A stretch of 35,784 nt of DNA, taken from the NCBI GenBank assembly GCA_900107575.1, contig FNQX01000032.1, positions 1 to 35,784 of the forward strand, given 5' to 3'. A program made the translations under genes and the position numbers. Each line of letters starts with the position of its first letter. Position 1 is the first letter of the stretch. The notes under the pieces were generated by a model, which was given only the letters and a program-made list of their open reading frames with translations, was not told where the DNA came from and did no database searches. This DNA comes from Lachnospiraceae bacterium NK3A20. Lineage in GTDB: Bacteria > Bacillota > Clostridia > Lachnospirales > Lachnospiraceae. This document shows, piece after piece, positions 1-7,165 of the stretch.

Positions 1-184
1 CCTCGTTCATCTGCTGAACAATCTCGCGGCAGTAGGTAATAGGGTCATCGGTTATCTTCAGCAATTCAGAGTGCTTGCCTATCTTTTTGACGTTTCTGGT
101 AGTAGCGACCCCGTTGGTGTTGCGGAATCCCTGTTGAACGTAGTAGGTAGGATCTTTGATTCGCTTGTCGTAGTAGAGTTTCAT
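1..184 (-). CDS. IS1634-type transposase, N-terminal 61 residues only (cut by window edge)
   Basis: The minus-strand frame starts with ATG at 184 and is still open at base 1. The visible protein begins MKLYYDKRIKDPTYYVQQG and continues through a basic stretch with GKHSELLKITDDP, which matches the N-terminal leader of IS1634-family transposases as I know them; the catalytic DDE core would lie beyond the left edge. A purine-rich GGGAGG ribosome binding site precedes the start. A good sigma-70-like promoter lies at 212-240, close to where the element should end (about 243). Family call rests on the leader only, so the exact element is not settled. It need not be the same element as the transposase at the right edge, because the two visible pieces cover different parts of the protein. 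Confidence 0.75.
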   Translation of the reverse strand, partial: MKLYYDKRIKDPTYYVQQGFRNTNGVATTRNVKKIGKHSELLKITDDPITYCREIVQQMNE

Positions 185-211
185 CGGCGCGCCTCCCTGA
201 TCTGGTCCCTT

Positions 212-240
212 ATTATAGCATAAACATACAACACATACAA
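212..240 (-). promoter_or_regulatory. Promoter for the left-edge transposase
   Basis: On the minus strand a -35 box TTGTAT (240-235) is followed after exactly 17 bases by a perfect -10 box TATAAT (217-212). The start codon of the transposase lies 28 bases further on. The spacing and boxes are seen directly; activity is inferred. Confidence 0.6.
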
Positions 241-263
241 CAGTAAAATGAAAAATATTTGAC

Positions 264-289
264 ACAAAAAAGACCGCCGTTGAGCGGTT
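264..289 (-). terminator. Rho-independent terminator
   Basis: On the minus strand the stem ACCGC / GCGGT with a six-base loop is followed by TTTTTT. It lies downstream of the truncated ATPase frame (stop at 310) and just before the transposase promoter, so it would separate the two units. Confidence 0.6.
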
Positions 290-309
290 TGTGAGGTTTG
301 GGGGATTAT

Positions 310-787
310 TCAAGTGTTAAAGTTCCGTCCTGCATCCAAAAAATCCTGAATGCATATACAGTTTTGAAATTCACTTTTCATATATTTTGGATTTTCAAGA
401 GTCTCTATCTTAACTTTGCCACCCTTAGGATATGTTTTCCTATATATAAATTTCAATCCTGTATCAAGTGAATCTTTTGTATCAGGTTCATACTGCAATA
501 AACGCCCTTTGAAACCCCTCCATAAATTTGCTTCTCTAGGAATTCTACGAAATTCAGCTGTAAAAACTATATTGTCAACCGCTACTCTTCTTTCTCCACC
601 ATCTTCTAACGCATAGAACTCGTCTATCGGAATATTGGTATTTGCTCCCAACAAATAATCTAACGCATACAAAATACTACTTTTCCCAACATTGTTTTCT
701 CCAATTAAAAATGTAGAATCTGAAAATATAATTTTCGTCTTTAAGTGTTTTCTAAAACCTTCTATAAAGTAATGAATATAATTGCAT
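310..787 (-). pseudogene. Truncated OLD/AAA-type ATPase (Walker A stump)
   Basis: About 155 codons of one frame are open. The N-terminal part holds a clear P-loop, GENNVGKSS, preceded by a beta-strand-rich leader (KIIFSDSTFLIG) in the style of OLD-family and RecF/SMC-like ATPases. Those proteins are normally 500-700 residues, so signature, Walker B and any Toprim nuclease domain are missing and this is a stump. The start is also odd: the only ATG next to the ribosome binding site AGGGGGAG (ATG at 787) opens the wrong frame, which stops after 11 codons. The P-loop frame has no ATG upstream (an ATT at 777 is in frame), so one base seems to have been gained near 775-785. It follows the DUF488/dual-OB operon on the same strand and may once have been its last gene. 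At the 3' end another frame reads FRIFWMQDGTLTLE and stops, which hints that foreign sequence was joined there. Confidence 0.6.
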
Positions 788-899
788 ATGCTCCCCCTTA
801 AAATATATCTTATCAGTATCCTAAAACTTTGCTATTCACCCGTTCTCCTAACATACTTTGTATGGTTACTAATAATTATGCTATAATAAATACAAATAT

Positions 900-1529
900 T
901 TAAACATAAATTGCTGATACAAATTTATAATATTTGCTATTATATGGAGTTCCAATACTAATAACCAATATTGCCTTATCATACCGAGTTCCATTTTTTA
1001 CGGAATAAAATTTTTCATCCGTCACAGATATATTCTCATATTGATTGCCGTTATAATTAAATTTAACTTTTGTTTTTGGTTTCCCCGATGGATTCTCTTC
1101 TTGAACAATTTCTAAATCATCTACCTCCACTATTGTCAATGAATAACCTACACTCCCTACTCGTGCTTCTGTTATGTATGGATATATATTCCCCAATATA
1201 TTACCTCTTGATTCAAGTGGATGAACGTTTAAAACCTCTTCAATTGACATTTTTCCAACTATCTCTATATATGTATCTAAATCTAGCAATACATTTTCTG
1301 GCTGTATTTCAGTGTTACAAGCGCCAAGTATCGGTGCATCTATAACATCTAAAACTTGAACAATATTTCCATCTTTGCATACTAAATCTTCATCCGATAC
1401 CGCTCCATGACTACTTTCATCATTGGTCACAAGTCTTACCCAACTACCATTTGCCAAATTAATACCGGCAACACAGTTCTTTCCATACTTTGATGATTTG
1501 GTCAATACAACCATTCTGATTTTCCCCAT
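900..1529 (-). CDS. Dual OB-domain protein
   Basis: A 209-residue protein starting MGKIRMVVLTKSSKYGKNCVAGIN. The opening, in which a short strand is followed by SSKYG...NCVAGI and by GSWVRLV, is the pattern I associate with the dual OB-fold family (two tandem OB-like domains, here about residues 1-95 and 100-209). Molecular function is not established; OB folds usually bind nucleic acid. It has no signal peptide or membrane segment, so it should be cytoplasmic. The start is supported by GGAGG nine bases upstream. It lies 19 bases after a DUF488 gene and in my recollection this family often travels with DUF488 proteins. Base composition is AT-rich, unlike the 7-22 kb region. Function remains inference; family call is moderately secure. 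Confidence 0.65.
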   Translation of the reverse strand: MGKIRMVVLTKSSKYGKNCVAGINLANGSWVRLVTNDESSHGAVSDEDLVCKDGNIVQVLDVIDAPILGACNTEIQPENVLLDLDTYIEIVGKMSIEEVLNVHPLESRGNILGNIYPYITEARVGSVGYSLTIVEVDDLEIVQEENPSGKPKTKVKFNYNGNQYENISVTDEKFYSVKNGTRYDKAILVISIGTPYNSKYYKFVSAIYV

Positions 1530-1548
1530 AAATAAGTACCTCCATCTA

Positions 1549-1986
1549 TTATATGTGTTTAATCCCGTACCCTAACTCTTTTTCTAAATACTCTGCCAGC
1601 AACCTTCTATGGCAATTCTCTGGAGTAGGCTCTGAACACAGTAAAAGAACTCTTTCATAATTTTCATATTTATCTTTAAAAATATCTGAAACTCTTCTTC
1701 TTTTTATCAATTTGTTATATTCAACTTCATACTCTGCCCAGCAAATTATATTTTTCTTATAGTTATCTAATATCAATTTAGTTGGAGCAAATTGAATTTC
1801 ATGACTGTATGAACAATTACAAATTTCTCTTAAAAAAAAAACTAAATCTCTTCCCTTGGTAAATCCAGCTAACTGAGATTGATTATTTAATCTAACATCT
1901 ATTAGCACTTCTATCCCATTGTTTTGTATTAAACCAAAAAATTCTTCCGCACTCTTTTTAGTAAAACCCATTGTGTAAATTTGCAT
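1549..1986 (-). CDS. DUF488 family protein (second of pair)
   Basis: A 145-residue DUF488-type protein. It opens MQIYTMGFTKKSAEEFFGLI, has the IDVR strand motif near residue 32, and carries the characteristic cysteine/CHR block near residues 119-130 (CSEPTPENCHRR). The family's two conserved cysteines and the HR pair are all present, so it is intact at those positions. The reaction is unknown for the family. I place the start at the ATG at 1986 rather than the TTG before it because GGGAGG then lies six bases upstream. Only 11 bases separate it from the upstream DUF488 gene and 19 from the dual-OB gene, so one transcript is expected. It is shorter than its neighbour paralogue and lacks that protein's long C-terminal tail. 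Confidence 0.8.
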   Translation of the reverse strand: MQIYTMGFTKKSAEEFFGLIQNNGIEVLIDVRLNNQSQLAGFTKGRDLVFFLREICNCSYSHEIQFAPTKLILDNYKKNIICWAEYEVEYNKLIKRRRVSDIFKDKYENYERVLLLCSEPTPENCHRRLLAEYLEKELGYGIKHI

Positions 1987-1997
1987 CAAAAACCTCC

Positions 1998-2624
1998 CTA
2001 TACAACAGCATGTTGTCTATTGCGTAAATGATATCCTATTTCTTTATTACGTTCTTTGTAAGCTATTTTTAAATTTTCTTCATCATTTATAACACTATTA
2101 AAGTTAAATATTGACAGTTGTGCCCTATCTGGGAAATACATATCCAATAATCTTTCATCCAACTCTTTCTGCGTTTGTAATTTCCCATCTGGTAATATAT
2201 GAGTTACATTTACACCACTTAAAGAAAATGCCCTTGCCACCAGTATAGCTCTATGACAATCTATCGGATCTTTTTCTGTGCACATAAGAGCAATATTATT
2301 ACCTCTGTTCAATCCTAGAATCACATTTTTCATTCCTTTGATAAACAATTCTGATTGTGCGACTTTCTCAAAATCCAAGTATCCTTCTTCATTGTATAAC
2401 TCAATATTCTCCGGTCTAGCTCCGAAATATTTTCCCATATATGAATATGTTATATTTTTTTCCAACAACAATTTGCTAAGATGTTCCCTATTGTAAGTTT
2501 CTGCATACTTTGAATACGGCGTACTTCTTACATCCAGCAAATAATTAATATTATTATTTTTTAGTAAGTTGCTAAAATATTCAAAGTCATGTTGAGAATG
2601 TCCAACTGTATACAATAATCCCAT
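1998..2624 (-). CDS. DUF488 family protein (first of pair)
   Basis: A 208-residue DUF488-type protein. It starts MGLLYTVGHSQHDFEYF, where the TVGHS block is typical of the family, followed by LLDVRSTPYSKY near residue 35 and CTEKDPIDCHR near residue 120, which are the conserved DVRs and cysteine/CHR motifs. A C-terminal extension of about 60 residues follows. The protein has no membrane segment. Two starts are possible; the ATG at 2624 has AGAGGTG five to six bases upstream and is preferred over GTG at 2630, which touches the Shine-Dalgarno. It is the first gene of an operon with a second DUF488 gene and a dual-OB gene, and a promoter is seen at 2652-2680. Enzymatic activity is not known; the conserved cysteine suggests thiol chemistry, which is only inference. 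Confidence 0.8.
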   Translation of the reverse strand: MGLLYTVGHSQHDFEYFSNLLKNNNINYLLDVRSTPYSKYAETYNREHLSKLLLEKNITYSYMGKYFGARPENIELYNEEGYLDFEKVAQSELFIKGMKNVILGLNRGNNIALMCTEKDPIDCHRAILVARAFSLSGVNVTHILPDGKLQTQKELDERLLDMYFPDRAQLSIFNFNSVINDEENLKIAYKERNKEIGYHLRNRQHAVV

Positions 2625-2651
2625 TAACACACCTCTTTTCGTAACATATAT

Positions 2652-2680
2652 ATTATCACTTTTACTTTAGTTATCCACAA
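2652..2680 (-). promoter_or_regulatory. Promoter of DUF488 operon, overlapping a DnaA-box sequence
   Basis: On the minus strand TTGTGG (2680-2675) is followed after 17 bases by GATAAT (2657-2652), about 28 bases before the preferred start codon. The plus-strand bases 2671-2679 read TTATCCACA, the consensus DnaA box, and overlap the -35 element. The box may be coincidental. Confidence 0.45.
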
Positions 2681-2718
2681 TATATTAATGCTATTCATAT
2701 TCCAAAAATGAAATTTTA

Positions 2719-4216
2719 AATTCCACCATTAATACCAGAGGTAGACGTTAGTCTTGCACAGGTTGTGTTTACTCTTTCATACAATAGTACTATGATTGCC
2801 CTGTCCTTCTGACAGCAGTGGAAGGAAATTAATGAGCAAGTTAATACCAGGCAATCAAAAACATCTGACGCTCAATGACAGACTGTACATTGAAAAAGCA
2901 ATCAACGAAGGAAGAACCTTCAAGGACATTGCCAAGAACCTCTGTAAGGATCCAACAACCATCTCCAAGGAAGTCAAGGCTCATAGACTCAGCGTGTGGA
3001 AAGACCATGGTCTCTTCGTTAACATGAAGAATTTCTGTGAGCATCGCTATCATTGCAGAAAGACCAATGCATGCGGCAAGATCATCCTTTGCGGAATAAA
3101 GTGTGCTTCATGTCCAACCTGTAATCAGCACTGCCCGGACTTCAAGCGTGAACGCTGTCAGCGCCTCGATAGGGCACCCTATGTCTGCAATGGATGTCCT
3201 AAGCAGCTCACACCATCCAAGTGCCATATCAGCCAGAAATACCGTTATGACGCGAGGTTTGCAGAGCGGAAGTACACAGAACTTCTTTCCAGCGCCAGGA
3301 CCGGAATTAATCGCACGCGACAGGAACTGCATGCGATTGATCAGGTTGTATCTCCTCTGATCGATCAGGGCCAATCTCCCTATCAGATTCTGACAAATCA
3401 TCCAGAGATTGATATGTCGGTACGAACCATGTACCAGTACATCAATGACGGCCGTTTCTGCGCCAGAAACATCGACCTCAAGCGAAAGACAAAATTCAAG
3501 CCGAGGAAGTGCCATAAAACGCAGATCACCGATCGCGAAGTATTCATCGGACGAACCTTTGACTGTTTCCAGAAACTGCAGCTGGACAAATGGGTCGAGA
3601 TGGATACGGTGAAATCCAGCAGAGACAGCCGCAAATGCCTTCTGACCTTTTATTTCACGCAGGAGAGGCTATTCCTGGCATTTCTGATGAATCGTTGTAC
3701 TCCAGGAGCCGTGCGTCTTGTATATAACCATCTGGAGGCAAAGATCGGCACCTATGAGTTCAACCGGTTATTCGGTACGATCCTGACAGACAGAGGAGTC
3801 GAGTTCGGAAAACCGCAGGATCTTGAGACAGGAATCAAGGGGATCGAGCGTACCAGCATTTACTTCTGTGATCCAATGCGGAGCTGCCAGAAAGGCGGCG
3901 TGGAAAACGTTCATACGCTGCTTAGAATGGTCTTGCCAAAAGGCACAAGCTTTGAGTTTCTGATACAGTGGGACGTCAACCTAATTGTGAACCACATAAA
4001 CTCTACGCCACGTAAAAGCCTGAATGGAAGTACACCCTATAACGTTTCTGCCGAAGCATACGGCGAGGAAGTCTTAAAAAAACTTCAGCTTAGGCTCATT
4101 GACCCTGATGAAGTCAAACTCTCGCCTAAGCTGATTCGGAACAACTAACCAGACAAAAATCTGCTGTCAGACTGGAAGTAAACTTTTCACATTTTTTCAA
4201 TGTGGCTGGTGGAATT
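2719..4216 (+). mobile_element. IS30-family insertion sequence
   Basis: A complete transposase gene (2832-4148) lies between a perfect 10-bp inverted repeat, AATTCCACCA at 2719-2728 and its complement at 4207-4216. Similarity continues imperfectly inward (a TTTAC-type block occurs on both sides). No convincing target-site duplication is visible next to these ends, so the exact outer limits are provisional. It is inserted between the DUF488 operon promoter and the GrpB gene. Confidence 0.7.
2832..4148 (+). CDS. IS30-family transposase
   Basis: A 438-residue DDE transposase. The N-terminus (about residues 8-50) is a helix-turn-helix with HLTLNDRLYIEKAINEG and FKDIAKNL..DPTTISKEV, characteristic of IS30. 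A cysteine-rich segment follows (residues about 70-130, many CxxC pairs) that could bind zinc. The catalytic core shows D in WVEMDTV, D in ILTDRGVEF and E in GGVENVHTLLR, the last about 33-36 residues after the second D as in IS30. The gene appears full length and uninterrupted. The ATG at 2832 is preferred because GGAAGG lies just upstream; an in-frame ATG at 2796 lacks a ribosome binding site. It is the only apparently intact transposase wholly inside the window. Confidence 0.9.
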   Translation: MSKLIPGNQKHLTLNDRLYIEKAINEGRTFKDIAKNLCKDPTTISKEVKAHRLSVWKDHGLFVNMKNFCEHRYHCRKTNACGKIILCGIKCASCPTCNQHCPDFKRERCQRLDRAPYVCNGCPKQLTPSKCHISQKYRYDARFAERKYTELLSSARTGINRTRQELHAIDQVVSPLIDQGQSPYQILTNHPEIDMSVRTMYQYINDGRFCARNIDLKRKTKFKPRKCHKTQITDREVFIGRTFDCFQKLQLDKWVEMDTVKSSRDSRKCLLTFYFTQERLFLAFLMNRCTPGAVRLVYNHLEAKIGTYEFNRLFGTILTDRGVEFGKPQDLETGIKGIERTSIYFCDPMRSCQKGGVENVHTLLRMVLPKGTSFEFLIQWDVNLIVNHINSTPRKSLNGSTPYNVSAEAYGEEVLKKLQLRLIDPDEVKLSPKLIRNN

Positions 4217-4405
4217 CAGTCTCGCACACTGCATTTCCAGCGGCTTACGAAGCATGCCTAAATTTAGGTTTTTGTCAGAAAAGTTATCCTAATTATATGC
4301 ATCTCAGAACAGAATTGCATCTGAAATATTAAAAAAGAAAGCTTTTTAAGTTGCAGTAGAATTTACTTCTGCACTGGAATTTACTTTTTCAATTCACGAA
4401 AATTA

Positions 4406-4894
4406 TTAATTATTGAGAATAATATCTATTATCTCTTTCTTTCCTTTAGTGTACAATCCCCTATTATCAGCATACTTACTTTCCAGTTCTTCCTTCACCC
4501 TCTGATACTGCAAAGCCATATTCTCATTAGCATTTAGGCAATCTCTAAAATGAATATAATTCCTCCACTCAGTTCCATTCCACTTCACAACATGAATATG
4601 GTGTGTCCTGATATCCTTTTCCATATCACCCATTACATAAAGAATCTGATTTTCCACATCCGAACCACGATAAAAGATTCCATCCTTCTGTAACTGCTCA
4701 TTATATGACATTATTTTCTCAAAATCAGTTACCCCAACAGCAATATCAATAATCGGTTTTGCTTTAATTGCTGGTATTGCTGTACTTCCAATATGTTGTA
4801 TATCAACAGCATCATCACCTAATATAGATTTAAGGTTTTTGATTGTTTGAATGGCAGCCTCATCCCACTGTTTATCATGTGGTTCAAGCTGCAC
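4406..4894 (-). CDS. GrpB/UPF0157 family protein, start region damaged or unusual
   Basis: The protein carries the family hallmark IQHIGSTAIPAIKAKPIID near residue 35 and HHIHVVKWNG near residue 100, which place it in the GrpB family, related to nucleotidyltransferase folds (some members are fused to dephospho-CoA kinase). The biochemical role is not known. The last genes of a minus-strand run with Nudix and GNAT genes. The start is problematic: a strong AAGGAG at 4932-4927 is followed six bases on by an ATG (4921-4919 region) in the wrong frame, while the homologous leader IRIKRGTVQLEPH is open in frame upstream of the GTG at 4894 without an ATG. Either a base was lost between that ATG and the leader, or translation begins at an ATT or GTG. 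Body of the gene intact. Confidence 0.75.
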   Translation of the reverse strand: MQLEPHDKQWDEAAIQTIKNLKSILGDDAVDIQHIGSTAIPAIKAKPIIDIAVGVTDFEKIMSYNEQLQKDGIFYRGSDVENQILYVMGDMEKDIRTHHIHVVKWNGTEWRNYIHFRDCLNANENMALQYQRVKEELESKYADNRGLYTKGKKEIIDIILNN

Positions 4895-4930
4895 TGTTCC
4901 TCTTTTAATCCTAATGACATAGCAATCTCC

Positions 4931-5593
4931 TTAATATTGCATCACAATTTCACTGTCGAAATATTGTTCCTGAAAATGAATCTGTCTCCTGGTTTCTTCC
5001 TTTGAAAAAGTTACTCCGTCAGGCACAACTACCCACTTTTCTTCTATATCATCTTTTCTATAAACAATGGCAATAATTTTACCTATAAACTTACCTACTG
5101 GCTCATTTACACCTAATATATAGGCATCCTGCTCCTCTCCATCTGGTGCCATAACTCCTTCAATGTAACCATAATTTATTGGATAATACATATCCTTATA
5201 TTCAGGATGATAACTTCCTAATGGTCTATCGACTGTAACAGTTACTGTTGTACCAATTATTACATTATCAACACTTTTGTCGGCATGCAACACAAGCCTT
5301 TGATTAGGATATCCAAATTTTTCAATCAGCTCGCCCTCTTCAAATCCAAATTTCTTATATAATTTTCTAGGTGCAATTACTTTAACATCATTTTCTCTAA
5401 ATGTAGACACAGTTATAGCTTTATCTCTGTCAAGCTTATCAATTGCTTCTCTTAAAAGAAGCGAAGCAATTCCCCTTTTTCGATAAGCTGGATCAACAGC
5501 CAAACAACATATCATATTATACTTCCTTGAATATAAAAGTACGCCAACAATATCTGATGTTCTGCCAAATTCTACCTTCATATTTTCTATCAT
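4931..5593 (-). CDS. GNAT acetyltransferase (C-terminal half) fused to inorganic pyrophosphatase-like domain
   Basis: A 220-residue two-domain protein. Residues about 15-80 hold the acetyl-CoA binding core of a GNAT enzyme, with LAVDPAYRKRGIASLLL as motif A and KLYKKFGFEEGE as the motif B region. Residues about 108-215 resemble a soluble family I pyrophosphatase: YPINYGYIEG followed by DGEEQDAYILG, in place of the usual DGDPLD-type block. The GNAT part lacks the usual first 50-60 residues. The start ATG with GAGGAG upstream lies only 11 bases after the Nudix frame, so no missing coding sequence is hidden upstream; the short form is therefore real in this genome. The domain fusion is known among clostridial GNATs as far as I recall. 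Substrates unknown. Confidence 0.7.
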   Translation of the reverse strand: MIENMKVEFGRTSDIVGVLLYSRKYNMICCLAVDPAYRKRGIASLLLREAIDKLDRDKAITVSTFRENDVKVIAPRKLYKKFGFEEGELIEKFGYPNQRLVLHADKSVDNVIIGTTVTVTVDRPLGSYHPEYKDMYYPINYGYIEGVMAPDGEEQDAYILGVNEPVGKFIGKIIAIVYRKDDIEEKWVVVPDGVTFSKEETRRQIHFQEQYFDSEIVMQY

Positions 5594-5604
5594 TGACTAT
5601 CTCC

Positions 5605-6086
5605 TCAAATCTGTTTTGAAACAAAATGTACAATTTCTTTCCCTGACTCAAGGATATATGGTATCAACTCTAAAGGATATACCTTAGTACCCTTCTTTAA
5701 ATCTTCTAGTGAAACCCAACAGAAATCCAAATCAATTCTTTCATTATCCAGCTCATCATATCCATGAAACACACCATCTAATGGAATATTATCATCTATC
5801 AGATGTACATTATAATATAAGCATATCTGATGACAGGGTCTTTTTCCCCATGGAAATAAATTTCTCCGATTGCTAACAGATTATCTACCTCTATTTTAGC
5901 ATGAAGCTCTTCTTCAAATTCCCTTTTAAGAGTTTCCATACTTGTCTCCATAGCCGCAACATGTCCGCCAATAATGGCATAATCATCATTCTTCGGACGC
6001 TGTAACAAGATTTTACCATTACGCATCAATATACCGCCAACTCTGTATGAAAATACAAAATCATCATTTTTAAATAAAATATCCAC
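5605..6086 (-). pseudogene. Nudix hydrolase, frameshifted
   Basis: The first frame (GTG at 6086, AGGTGG upstream) encodes the Nudix box GGHVAAMETSMETLKREF followed by EEELHAKI, with all consensus G, E, RE and EE positions present, so hydrolysis of a nucleoside diphosphate-linked substrate would be expected. That frame stops at 5799 just after GEIYFHGEKDPV. The next frame over continues the family sequence as PWGKRPCHQICLYYNVHL and runs about 75 more residues to a TGA at 5605-5607 with DFCWVSLEDLKKG and IPYILESGKEI. Restoring one base around 5850-5856 (TTCCATGG to TTCCCATGG) joins the two halves. Either the gene is newly inactivated or the assembly lost a base. It leads the run Nudix, GNAT-pyrophosphatase, GrpB. 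Confidence 0.75.
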
Positions 6087-6180
6087 TTAACCACCTACCA
6101 ATCATTACCTTGAAATACATATCATATTTATACATTACTCTCCCCACAAATAGAGCCAAACTAGAGCTATTCGATAAAAC

Positions 6181-6220
6181 AAATGCCGGAAACCCGCATA
6201 AATACAGGCTTTCGGCATTT
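6181..6220. terminator. Hairpin, likely terminator or part of left attachment region
   Basis: AAATGCCG pairs with CGGCATTT and the stem extends imperfectly (GAAACC with GGCTTTC) around a roughly 12-base loop. There is no long T run, so termination is only probable. The hairpin lies inside the diverged repeat shared with 16779-16833. Confidence 0.4.
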
Positions 6221-6241
6221 TAGTCCGTTATTCGAACTCGC
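6186..6241 (+). repeat. Candidate attL of the 6.2-16.8 kb element
   Basis: The 14-mer TTATTCGAACTCGC at 6228-6241 recurs perfectly at 16820-16833 in the same orientation. The preceding about 40 bases are also related: both copies have GCATAAA exactly 32 bases before the 14-mer, with AGG and TTT blocks in register. One copy lies just left of the cargo and the other just right of the integrase/regulator module, as expected for attL and attR of a tyrosine-recombinase element. Confidence 0.55.
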
Positions 6242-6340
6242 TCCTATTAGCTTTCTTTCTAAACAAATATGCTAAACTTCATTAACTGCCGTATCTGTAT
6301 TATCTGAATCAGACTGTTTCTACTGGCTATCTGATTTTTT

Positions 6341-6359
6341 GTTGCCAAAGTGTTGCCAC
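6341..6359 (+). repeat. Left copy of a GTTGCCA direct-repeat pair (possible integrase arm site)
   Basis: GTTGCCAAAGTGTTGCCAC contains the heptamer GTTGCCA twice, nine bases centre to centre of the gap. The same arrangement with two changed bases is at 16743-16761. Both lie inside the candidate element near its ends, which suits arm-type integrase binding sites; this is inference. Confidence 0.4.
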
Positions 6360-6379
6360 GTGCACAAACACTTGCAATG

Positions 6380-6712
6380 TCATTCCTGCTCTTTCTGTGC
6401 CTTATATTGTATCCCCCATTCCTGCATGGACTCCAGAATCGGGCGCATACTCTCACCCAGTTCCGATAAGGCATACTCCACTCTCGGCGGAACCTCCGGA
6501 TATACTGTGCGGGTAATAATTCCATCCGCCTCCATCTGCCTCAGGCTGTCAGTCAGTACCTTCTGACTGATTCCATCCAGATCTCTGCGAAGCTCATTGA
6601 AGCGCCATGGACGATTCAATAAGTTTCGCATGATCAGCAGCTTCCATTTATTGCCAATCAGAGTGACGGTAGTCGCCACCGGGCACTCCGGTAATTCCTC
6701 TTTTGTCTTCAA
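6380..6712 (-). CDS. HxlR-family transcriptional regulator
   Basis: About 110 residues of winged helix-turn-helix of the HxlR type: ATTVTLIGNKWKLLIMRNLL, then RFNELRRDLDGISQKVLTDSL as recognition helix region, DGIITRTVYPEVPPRVEYALS as wing, and SMRPILESMQEWG. A cysteine sits in the usual N-terminal place (PECPVATTV, residue 10), the position used by several HxlR members such as HypR/YodB to sense disulfide or quinone stress; use here is inference. I choose the TTG at 6712 as start because GGGAGG lies seven to eight bases before it and the protein then begins MKTKEELPECP like relatives; the ATG at 6727 lies on top of the Shine-Dalgarno. It is divergent from the ACGX operon and is the natural candidate to control it. 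Confidence 0.85.
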   Translation of the reverse strand: MKTKEELPECPVATTVTLIGNKWKLLIMRNLLNRPWRFNELRRDLDGISQKVLTDSLRQMEADGIITRTVYPEVPPRVEYALSELGESMRPILESMQEWGIQYKAQKEQE

Positions 6713-6826
6713 ACTGCCACCTCCCATACTCTATGCCGCCGCAATAGTTTCAAATATGATGCAGTATTCTTATTTGTATTTAGCATATCATAAGCGCTCC
6801 CGTCAATCCATCATAAGTTACAAAAA

Positions 6827-6855
6827 AGTGCCTATCTAATAAAAAGGTGCGTACT
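6827..6855. promoter_or_regulatory. Candidate HxlR operator between regulator and ACGX operon
   Basis: AGTGCCTATCT (6827-6837) and AGGTGCGTACT (6845-6855) form an imperfect dyad, 7 of 11 positions, around an AT-only spacer of seven bases. HxlR dimers bind such dyads. It lies in the 220-bp divergent intergenic region, about 77 bases before the precursor ribosome binding site. Binding is inferred. Confidence 0.4.
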
Positions 6856-6931
6856 TTTGCTGCCGTTCCATTCTTGTTATCTTAAATTCACCGGATCAAT
6901 CAATCCGAGAAAATGAAAGGAGGACGTGACA

Positions 6932-7144
6932 ATGGCACTTTCCAATCTGTTTGGATGGAGCTCAAATGCCCGGATGAGTGCAGATGCTTCTGCATGCGGC
7001 GCATCTGACAAGCCTGCTGAGACTCCGGCTGCCTGTGGTGCTTCCGACAAGCCTGCTGAGACTCCGGCTGCCTGCGGTGCTTCCGACAAGCCTGCCGAGA
7101 CTCCGGCTGCCTGCGGCTCTGCGTGCGGTGCTGGCGACAAGTAA
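6932..7144 (+). CDS. ACGX-repeat peptide (RiPP-like precursor)
   Basis: A 70-residue peptide with leader MALSNLFGWSSNARMSADAS followed by a core built of ACG-X repeats: ACGA occurs at the start of each of three 13-residue units of the pattern KPAETPAACGASD, and the tail adds ACGS and ACGAGDK, giving five ACG motifs. This is the precursor type annotated as ACGX-repeat peptide beside a dedicated radical SAM/SPASM enzyme; the mature product and activity are not known to me. The five Cys-Gly sites are the likely modification points, since SPASM enzymes often act on repeated Cys motifs. The ATG at 6932 has a perfect AAAGGAGG eight bases upstream, which argues for high expression; GTG at 6926 is too close. 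Maturase gene follows after a hairpin. Confidence 0.85.
   Translation: MALSNLFGWSSNARMSADASACGASDKPAETPAACGASDKPAETPAACGASDKPAETPAACGSACGAGDK
7010..7126 (+). repeat. Three tandem 39-bp units in the precursor core
   Basis: Units at 7010-7048, 7049-7087 and 7088-7126 each encode the 13-residue block starting KPAETPAACG. The first two differ by one silent base; the third changes near its end (SAC instead of ASD). In-frame units allow copy-number change without frameshift. Confidence 0.9.
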
Positions 7145-7165
7145 TGAGGTCACCATCTCTAAGTC

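Noticed and set aside
4217-4405. GCAG...CTGC hairpin-like sequence after the IS30 element
   Set aside because: Short, bulged and without T run; not enough to call a terminator.
7010-7126. Tandem repeats considered as a CRISPR or minisatellite
   Set aside because: Units are contiguous without spacers and lie in frame within a ribosome-bound peptide gene.
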